Assembly: GCF_000305785.2 (NCBI RefSeq) | Contig: NC_018868.3 | Location: 3,580,270-3,644,269 of the forward strand | From: Simiduia agarivorans SA1 = DSM 21679 | Lineage (GTDB): Bacteria; Pseudomonadota; Gammaproteobacteria; Pseudomonadales; Cellvibrionaceae | DNA length: 64,000 nucleotides | Direction of reading: 5' to 3' | Shown: positions 58,122-64,000 of the stretch, one piece after another | How positions within the stretch are numbered: the first letter of the stretch is position 1 | Layout: each line of letters starts with the position of its first letter | Made by a program: the position numbers and the translations under genes | Notes under the pieces: generated by a model | Told to the model about the DNA's origin: nothing | Databases searched by the model: none | What the model saw: the letters and a program-made list of their open reading frames with translations, nothing else

Positions 58122-59536
58122 GGGGTTGTTCCTTGCATTGTTTGGAGGTTGTTCACCATAAAACGCCAATGATCCCGATAGGCTTCCAGCTGTGCGAATT
58201 CGCTGGGCGTGCAACGGGTTAGCGAAGGTCGTCCTGAAATTTCTGGCTCACACAGCAGAGCGCAACCCGATACGGTACCGGTATCATCACTTGACAGCAG
58301 TAGCGTTTGCTCCGGCCGCAGTTGTGCCAGCAAGGTGCACAGCAAACGGTTTTTCAGGAATGCACCTTCCATAATGATGTCTCCCTGCGCGTGGAGGTGG
58401 TCGAGAAGGTAGTCGAGCATCAGAGCGCAGTAGAGGGACGCCAGACAATTGCCACTGCCGTCGGGCACATGGCCCTGAATGCTGCCGGCTTTGCTGGCAA
58501 ACGGCCCGCCGGCCTTGGCGAATGACGGCAATGCCAAAACTTGTGCTTCCAATAAATGACTCACCCGCTGGTCGATGGCGTCTGCCGACGCGTTTTGTGC
58601 CAGTGGGGCGTTGGTCAGCCGGCAAATCGCTTCGTATTCGCGCCCGCCCATAAAGCGGGCACAGGCAACCGGTCGGCCGGTGACATCGACGTTAGCAAGC
58701 ATGTCGTACGATTCGAGCAATTGCCCGACTCTCACACCCGCGCTCATGAGGATCGACCAGGTGCCTGTGGAAATAACGGTAAACGGCGCGTCACCGGCGT
58801 GCACCCGGTGACGCCAGTAGCTGGCGTTGCTGTCGTGCACGCCGGTATGAATGCGGCATTGGGGATCAAGGCCCGTGGCGGCACAAAAGTCTTGCGAGGG
58901 TAGAAACCAGTCCCGGGCATCGCGCAGTGGTGGCAGTTTTTCGCGCAGTTCCAGTTGATCGACGAGGGGCGCATAGTCATTGCGCAATGGTTGCCACAGA
59001 TCGGTATGACACCCCAATGACGTGACTTCGTTGCAGCGTTGCCCGGTCATGCGCCAAAGCCAGTACTGCGGATAGCAAAGCAGGGTGTCGGCTTGGTCAA
59101 ACTCGGCGGGGAAGTGCTGCTTCAGCCAATGCAGTTGGCGGCCGAGATTTAATCCGAACGGTAATCGGGGCGACTGGGTCAGTAAAAACGGGTCCCGAAT
59201 CGCCTCGTATTCGGCAGCTACGGCCTTGTCCTGATAGAGCCCGTCGAACTCGTAGTCCAACACCGGCAGCGCCAGTGCCCCCGTTTTGCTGTCCAGTAAT
59301 GCTGCGGTTGCGCCGTGAGTGGTGATGTTCAATCGCGCGATTGGGTATTGTTCGGTCAGTGTCTGCATTTCCCGGCAAAGCCATTGCCAGATGGTATCCA
59401 CGTCTGCGTGCGGATAGGGCATGCCAGTGCTGACGCGATTGGCTTGCTCACGGCTGGCAAGGGGCTGAAGGTTTGGGTCGAGAACGCACAGCTTGATATG
59501 CGTTTTGCCAATATCGAAGACCAGGGTGTTGGCCAT
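58118..59536 (-). CDS. rhaK: FGGY-family kinase, probably L-rhamnulokinase
   Basis: The 472-residue kinase has FGGY features: VFDIGKTHIKLCV (phosphate loop), THGATAALLD, PFGLNLGRQLHWL, HTGVHDSNASY and a C-terminal STGTWSILMSAG. It is read divergently from the rhamnose aldolase and isomerase genes, so phosphorylation of L-rhamnulose to the 1-phosphate is the best assignment. L-fuculokinase is the nearest alternative. It is the first gene of an operon continuing with esterase, pgi, GH125 and a clan GH-A enzyme. Confidence 0.85.
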   Translation of the reverse strand: MANTLVFDIGKTHIKLCVLDPNLQPLASREQANRVSTGMPYPHADVDTIWQWLCREMQTLTEQYPIARLNITTHGATAALLDSKTGALALPVLDYEFDGLYQDKAVAAEYEAIRDPFLLTQSPRLPFGLNLGRQLHWLKQHFPAEFDQADTLLCYPQYWLWRMTGQRCNEVTSLGCHTDLWQPLRNDYAPLVDQLELREKLPPLRDARDWFLPSQDFCAATGLDPQCRIHTGVHDSNASYWRHRVHAGDAPFTVISTGTWSILMSAGVRVGQLLESYDMLANVDVTGRPVACARFMGGREYEAICRLTNAPLAQNASADAIDQRVSHLLEAQVLALPSFAKAGGPFASKAGSIQGHVPDGSGNCLASLYCALMLDYLLDHLHAQGDIIMEGAFLKNRLLCTLLAQLRPEQTLLLSSDDTGTVSGCALLCEPEISGRPSLTRCTPSEFAQLEAYRDHWRFMVNNLQTMQGTTP

Positions 59537-59807
59537 GCGGGCATCCTAATTATTGTTTCTGGGCGTAACGCTAACACCATTATTCCGTCAAAACAATCAT
59601 TGAGTGATCACTAATGCTTGTTAATGATTTTTATGGGTGTGGGCGATAAGATCTATTTTGGTCTTTAAAAACAAAGGTATGGCGCGATTGTTGGCGATTT
59701 TGCCATTCATCCAAATAATCAATATAAATCAATTGCGCTCATAAATTATCAGTGACATAATGCCTGCAGATTTATCCATGATATTAATAACGAGTTCAGA
59801 GTCCGCT
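59537..59807. promoter_or_regulatory. Divergent rhamnose promoter region with a phased 10-bp repeat array
   Basis: Units at 59603, 59613 and 59623 carry GTGATC, ATGCTT and ATGATT, each preceded by an A and ten bases apart; a slightly displaced ATGGGT follows. An inverted copy AATCATTG lies at 59595-59602. The rest is AT-rich with no other clear element. The region serves rhaK to the left and the aldolase/dehydrogenase to the right. Confidence 0.6.
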
Positions 59808-61907
59808 ATGAATCGACCCCTTGAGAGCCTGTGGGATGACGCCCTGGCTGCAACCTTGTCCGAACCCGAAAAGCTGAAATACCGTTCCAATTTGCTGGGC
59901 TCAGACCTGCGCATCACTAATTATGGTGGCGGCAATACGTCAGCCAAGATCACCATGAATGATCCGCTTACCGGCGAAGATGTTCAGGTTTTGTGGGTCA
60001 AGGGTTCTGGTGGCGATCTGGGGTCTATTGAGCTGAATGGCTTTGCCACCCTCTACATGGAAAAGTTGGAAATGCTCAAGCAGAAGTATCGCGGGCTTGC
60101 GCATGAGGATGAGATGGTTGGGTATCTGTCTCATTGCACCTTTAATCTGAATCCTCGCGCGGCCAGCATCGATACGCCTCTGCACGCTTACATTCCGTAC
60201 CCGCATGTGGATCATATGCACCCGGATGCGGCCATTGCGATCGCCTGTACCAAAGACAGCCGGGCGCTCACAGAAACCATCTTTGGCGGTGCTATGGGTT
60301 GGTTGCCGTGGCAGCGCCCGGGTTACGATCTTGGCCTGAAACTGGAAGCGATGGCTAAGTCCTCTCCGCATCTGAAAGGTATTGTGCTGGAAGGGCACGG
60401 TATCTTTACATGGGGTGATTGCGCGAAAAGCTGCTACCTCAATACTCTGGATATTATTCAGAAGGCGGCCGATTGGCTGTCTGAAAATAATACCAAGCCT
60501 GCCTTCGGAGGGCCGCGCTACCTGCAGGCCTTGGATGCCGATACCCGTGCGCGGGTGGTGGCGCGCCTTATGCCATTGGTGCGCGGAAAAATTACGCTGG
60601 ATCAGCCCAAGGTGGGGCACTACAACGATTCGGATGAAGTGTTGCAGTTTGTGAACGCAAGCCAACTGCAAGCGCTGGCAGATCTGGGTACGTCCTGTCC
60701 CGATCATTTTCTGCGTACAAAAATCAAACCTTTGGTGTTGGACTTTAACCCCGGGGCGGCCGATCTGGACGTTGAGTTGGATCGTTGCGCAGCAAGCCTG
60801 GACTCGGCATTGACCGGCTATCGGGAGTACTATGCCGCTTACTATGAGCGCTGCAAGCGCGACAACAGTCCTGCCATGCGCGATCCCAATGCGGTGATCT
60901 ATCTGGTGCCTGGCGTGGGTATGCTGTCGTTTGCCAAAGATAAAGCCACTGCGCGTATTGCCTCCGAGTTTTACGTCAACGCCATTAATGTCATGCGCGA
61001 AGCCAGTGGTGTGAGTGAGTATGTGGGCCTGGATGAGCAGGAGGCATTCGATATCGAATACTGGTTGCTGGAAGAGGCCAAGTTGCAGCGCATGCCCAAG
61101 CCTAAGAGCCTGGCCGGAAAAATTGCGTTTATTACCGGCGGTGCCGGCGGGATTGGCCGTGCAACCGCGCAGCGTTTATTGACGGAAGGCGCTTGCGTCA
61201 TGCTGGCCGACATTGATGCCGATGCCCTGGCCAATGCTCAGCAGCAATTGGCAGAGCTCTTTGATAAAGACCGCGTAGCGTCCACCGTCTGCAATGTAAC
61301 AGAAGAGGCTTCTGTGCAGGCGGCACTGGCTGCCACGTCGCGGAATTTTGGTGGTCTGGATATTCTGGTATCGAATGCAGGCATTGCCAGCGCAGCGGCG
61401 ATCGATGAAACCACACTGGCGTTGTGGAACCGCAACATGGACATTCTCGCGACCGGCTATTTTCTGGTGGCGCGCGAGGGGTTCAAAGTATTGAAAGCGC
61501 AGAATGTAGGTGGTGCGATGGTCTTTGTGGCCAGTAAGAATGGTCTGGTTGCCTCGCCCAATGCATCTGCTTATTGCACCGCCAAAGCCGCTGAAGTGCA
61601 GTTGGCTCGTTGCCTCGCGCTGGAGGGTGCGCCCATTGGCGTGCGCTGCAATGTGGTCAATCCCGATGCAGTCTTGCGCGGCTCCAAAATCTGGTCCGGG
61701 CAGTGGAAAAAAGAGCGTGCCGATGCCTACAACATGAGTGAGGAGCAGCTGGAAGAACACTACCGCCAGCGCAGCCTGCTCAAGCGCAATGTATTCCCCG
61801 AAGACATTGCCGAGGCGGTATACTTTTTAAGTGCCGATGTATCGGCAAAATCCACGGGTAATATTATCAATGTTGACGCGGGACACGCCCCGTCGTTTAC
61901 CCGATAA
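59808..61907 (+). CDS. rhaD: Bifunctional rhamnulose-1-phosphate aldolase / L-lactaldehyde dehydrogenase
   Basis: A 699-residue fusion. The N-terminal part (to about residue 440) is a class II aldolase that splits rhamnulose 1-phosphate to dihydroxyacetone phosphate and L-lactaldehyde; GGGNTSAKI and EGHGIFTWGD are the visible family sequences. The C-terminal part (from about 450) is a short-chain dehydrogenase with GGAGGIGRATA cofactor loop, SNAGIAS, and the YCTAK catalytic pair. I use ATG 59808, which gives the usual family length; the upstream ATG at 59760 adds 16 residues without a ribosome site. The isomerase gene follows after 12 bases. Confidence 0.94.
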   Translation: MNRPLESLWDDALAATLSEPEKLKYRSNLLGSDLRITNYGGGNTSAKITMNDPLTGEDVQVLWVKGSGGDLGSIELNGFATLYMEKLEMLKQKYRGLAHEDEMVGYLSHCTFNLNPRAASIDTPLHAYIPYPHVDHMHPDAAIAIACTKDSRALTETIFGGAMGWLPWQRPGYDLGLKLEAMAKSSPHLKGIVLEGHGIFTWGDCAKSCYLNTLDIIQKAADWLSENNTKPAFGGPRYLQALDADTRARVVARLMPLVRGKITLDQPKVGHYNDSDEVLQFVNASQLQALADLGTSCPDHFLRTKIKPLVLDFNPGAADLDVELDRCAASLDSALTGYREYYAAYYERCKRDNSPAMRDPNAVIYLVPGVGMLSFAKDKATARIASEFYVNAINVMREASGVSEYVGLDEQEAFDIEYWLLEEAKLQRMPKPKSLAGKIAFITGGAGGIGRATAQRLLTEGACVMLADIDADALANAQQQLAELFDKDRVASTVCNVTEEASVQAALAATSRNFGGLDILVSNAGIASAAAIDETTLALWNRNMDILATGYFLVAREGFKVLKAQNVGGAMVFVASKNGLVASPNASAYCTAKAAEVQLARCLALEGAPIGVRCNVVNPDAVLRGSKIWSGQWKKERADAYNMSEEQLEEHYRQRSLLKRNVFPEDIAEAVYFLSADVSAKSTGNIINVDAGHAPSFTR

Positions 61908-61919
61908 CAGGACAGCGTC

Positions 61920-63215
61920 ATGACAGAATTACGAATCGATGCCAATCTGGTTGCAGAAACCAACGCGCAACAGGCCGAATACCTTGCGCAAGATTACGAC
62001 ATGTTGGCGGGCCAGTTGGCGCGCCGCAACATTGATATTAATGCCATTACCGAGCGGGCAATGGCATTTGAAGTGGCTGTGCCGTCGTGGGGTACCGGTA
62101 CCGGGGGAACCCGATTTGCGCGGTTTCCCGGCTTGGCCGAGCCCCGCAATATTTTTGAGAAACTGCAGGACTGCGCTGTCATCAACCAATTGACGCGTTG
62201 TACTCGCGAAGTGTCGCCCCATTTTCCCTGGGATAGAGTGGATGATTTTTCTGAACTGCGTCAGTACGCAGACAATCTGGGCTTGGGCTTTACTTGTGTC
62301 AATTCCAACACCTTTCAGGATCAGCCGGGGCAGCAACACTCCTACAAGTATGGCAGCCTGACAAATACCTCGCAGGCGGCCCGTGAGCAGGCCATTGCCC
62401 ACAACATCGAATGTATTCAATGGGGGCAGACGCTGGGCGCTAAAGCGCTGACGGTGTGGGTAGGCGATGGTTCAAACCACCCTGGTCAGCAGCATTTTCA
62501 GCACGCGTTAGAGCGCTACCTGGACTCCATGCGCAAGATCTATGCGGCCTTGCCGGATGACTGGCAGGTGTTTATCGAACACAAAATGTTTGAACCAGCG
62601 TTTTATTCCACCGTGATTCAGGACTGGGGCACCAACGTACTCTGTGCAATGGAGCTGGGTGACAAGGCCAAATCGTTGGTGGACCTGGGCCATCACGCTC
62701 CGAACGTGAATATTGAAATGATTGTGTCGCGCCTGATTCAGTTCAAGAAGTTGGCCGGCTTCCATTTCAATGACAGTAAATACGGTGATGATGATCTCGA
62801 CAGTGGCTCACTGCACCCATACCAGCAATTTCTGATTTTCAATGAGCTGGTGGATGCCGAGTATCGTAAGCAGGAAGGCTTCGCTCCCTGCTATATGCTG
62901 GACCAGTCACACAATGTCACTGATCCGATCGAAAGTCTGATGAATTCCGCCGAAGAAGTTCAGCGTTCCTATGTGAAAGCGTTGCTCGTTGATCGCGAAG
63001 CACTTTATGCCGCGCAGGCCGACAACGATGCGCTGCAGGCTTCCCGTTTGTTGAAGGCGGCGTTCAATACCGATGTGGGCCCGATTCTGGCGATGGCACG
63101 CAGTCGCCAGAACGGTGCCATTGATCCGGTTCAAACCTACCGGGCCGCCAATTACCGCGCGGCCATTGCAGCCGATCGCCCCTCCAGTGGCGTGAGTGGC
63201 TCCGGCATCGTTTAA
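61920..63215 (+). CDS. rhaI: L-rhamnose isomerase (Pseudomonas-type)
   Basis: A 431-residue TIM-barrel aldose isomerase resembling the Pseudomonas stutzeri L-rhamnose isomerase in both length and sequence. Metal-binding and catalytic pieces include IEHKMFEPAFY, DLGHHAPNVNIEMI, FHFNDSKYGDDDLD and MLDQSHNVTDPIESL. It differs from the E. coli RhaA type. The known Pseudomonas enzyme is broad (it also takes L-mannose, L-lyxose and D-allose). It produces L-rhamnulose for RhaK and RhaD. A terminator follows. Confidence 0.95.
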   Translation: MTELRIDANLVAETNAQQAEYLAQDYDMLAGQLARRNIDINAITERAMAFEVAVPSWGTGTGGTRFARFPGLAEPRNIFEKLQDCAVINQLTRCTREVSPHFPWDRVDDFSELRQYADNLGLGFTCVNSNTFQDQPGQQHSYKYGSLTNTSQAAREQAIAHNIECIQWGQTLGAKALTVWVGDGSNHPGQQHFQHALERYLDSMRKIYAALPDDWQVFIEHKMFEPAFYSTVIQDWGTNVLCAMELGDKAKSLVDLGHHAPNVNIEMIVSRLIQFKKLAGFHFNDSKYGDDDLDSGSLHPYQQFLIFNELVDAEYRKQEGFAPCYMLDQSHNVTDPIESLMNSAEEVQRSYVKALLVDREALYAAQADNDALQASRLLKAAFNTDVGPILAMARSRQNGAIDPVQTYRAANYRAAIAADRPSSGVSGSGIV

Positions 63216-63263
63216 ACATTTTAGTTTTCTCGCTTGGCATGATGCTCTGTCATTGCACCTTAT

Positions 63264-63289
63264 AAGCCCCAGTCTCTGGGGCTTTTTTT
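63264..63289 (+). terminator. rhaI: Rho-independent terminator after rhaI
   Basis: The stem AAGCCCCAG / CTGGGGCTT (9 bp) with a three-base loop and seven Ts lies 48 bases past the stop. Confidence 0.92.
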
Positions 63290-63308
63290 ATGTCCATGGA
63301 TGGACTGT

Positions 63309-63555
63309 ATGCCGAAAGGAGCCAGGGAAGGCGATTCGGCGTGCTGCAGGTCGCTGCCGAGCGAGTTTAAGCATGTGGCTGCGGTGGTCCGACACTTCGG
63401 CGAATGCCGAAAGGAGCCAGGGCACCAATTTGCTCCTGCAATTGGTGCACTCCCGCCATCCCTGCGGTGGCCCGACACATCGGCGGATTGCGCGGTTCGA
63501 CGCTTCGATTCGGCGGGCGGAAGTTCACCGCCGAGCGAGTTTATGCGAATGGCCA
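63309..63555. repeat. Block of interleaved intergenic repeats before the GH43 gene
   Basis: Several pieces occur twice: atgccgaaaggagccaggg at 63309 and 63404; gcggtgg(t/c)ccgacac(t/a)tcggcg at 63380 and 63463; and ccgagcgagttta(a/t)gc at about 63357 and 63530. A perfect 9-bp hairpin GCACCAATT/AATTGGTGC sits at 63422-63448 around tgctcctgc. The tttgctcctgca core is shared with the stretch after ssrA (about 14530). No gene is supported here. Confidence 0.6.
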
Positions 63556-63596
63556 TAGACCAACACAGCAAAACCCCACACAAGCGAGGAAATTTC

Positions 63597-64000
63597 ATGA
63601 AACACCATATCGCTTTATGCATTCTCTGTCTGTCAGGTCTGTGTTTCGCCGAAACGGCGCACGAATTATTGCCCGAATACCTGGCTGACCCTTTCATCCT
63701 GACCACCGATGATGGTTACTACTTGTACGCAACCGGCTATGTCGATGAAGATAAGGCGATTCCTGTATACCGTTCGGATGATATGGTGAACTGGCAGTTT
63801 GTGCGTGCAGCTGTTGCGGTCAACCCGGACCCAAGCGCCTGGAACCACAAGAACTTCTGGGCCCCGGAGGTTTTTGCCTGGGACGGAAAATATTATCTGT
63901 ATTACACCGCATCGCCAGGCACCACACCGCGTAACGAGGGTAATCGGATCGGGCTGGCTGTCGCCGATCATCCGGCTGGTCCGTTTGTTGATCAAGGGCC
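63597..64000 (+). CDS. GH43-family secreted glycoside hydrolase, 3' partial
   Basis: The visible 134 residues begin with a signal peptide (LCILCLSGLCFA-ETA) and the five-bladed propeller start of GH43. YLADPFILTTDDGYYLYAT carries the putative base Asp, and NFWAPEVFAWDGKYYLYYT is the second-blade marker of the family. The ATG at 63597 has agcgagga upstream. Members act on alpha-L-arabinose, beta-xylose or galactose. The rest of the gene, including the acid Glu, is outside the window. Confidence 0.88.
   Translation, partial: MKHHIALCILCLSGLCFAETAHELLPEYLADPFILTTDDGYYLYATGYVDEDKAIPVYRSDDMVNWQFVRAAVAVNPDPSAWNHKNFWAPEVFAWDGKYYLYYTASPGTTPRNEGNRIGLAVADHPAGPFVDQG

Noticed and set aside
18005..63555. 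CRISPR array
   Set aside because: The repeat arrays have ten-base units with no spacers, the 63.3 kb repeats are few and irregular, and no cas genes are present.
63196..63558. Possible gene of 120 codons between rhaI and GH43
   Set aside because: It runs through the rhaI terminator and the duplicated repeat block.

Overview
The window reads as chromosomal DNA of a heterotrophic gammaproteobacterium. The best guess is a Cellvibrionaceae-like marine or plant-polymer degrader, because it combines a TonB-dependent receptor, many glycoside hydrolases, FHS- and GPH-type sugar symporters and no SusD partner. That placement is an inference from gene content; no rRNA gene is present. Overall composition is moderately GC-rich, with an AT-richer patch at about 8.7-10.3 kb.

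Region 1 (1-8.5 kb) is a propionyl-CoA to succinyl-CoA operon: acyl-CoA carboxylase carboxyltransferase (cut by the left edge), a fused biotin carboxylase/biotin carrier, methylmalonyl-CoA epimerase, methylmalonyl-CoA mutase, the MeaB chaperone and a small thioesterase. A REP-like inverted repeat sits inside it. Region 2 (8.6-13.6 kb) is accessory: two adjacent unrecognised genes, an orphan periplasmic binding protein, and a small lipoprotein next to a class 3 lipase with a hydrophobic helical tail. Region 3 (13.6-15.1 kb) holds the tmRNA gene (ssrA) with its terminator, flanked by repeat-like non-coding DNA.

Region 4 (15.1-64 kb) is a very large glycan-utilisation locus. It contains a membrane-anchored AraC regulator, a lipoprotein sulfatase, two related GH74-like beta-propeller proteins (one secreted and multidomain, one a lipoprotein), and a TonB receptor. 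Alpha-mannosidases of families GH92, GH38 and GH125 are present, together with a clan GH-A hydrolase, a GH127-like cysteine glycosidase, a GH43 enzyme (cut by the right edge) and an esterase. Four permeases are present (two FHS, one GPH, one NCS1), with sugar-processing enzymes of the AGE, PfkB, ROK, aldose-epimerase and xylose-isomerase-like families. A complete L-rhamnose route (isomerase, kinase, aldolase/dehydrogenase fusion) and local copies of pgi and tpiA feed glycolysis. The likely substrate is an alpha-mannose- and L-rhamnose-containing glycan that is probably sulfated and perhaps O-methylated.

Three things stand out. First, five promoter regions of this locus carry tandem arrays of a 10-bp motif (about aRTGATTgta) in exact helical phase, which suggests one undescribed regulon. 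Second, a single polypeptide fuses a membrane desaturase-like di-iron oxygenase, a Rieske ferredoxin domain and a flavin reductase. This matches the three-part layout of the rhizopine MocD/MocE/MocF demethylase system, so it is a candidate sugar O-demethylase. Third, no known endo-alpha-mannanase (GH76 or GH99) is seen, so the two GH74-like propellers are candidates for the surface depolymerases of a new specificity.
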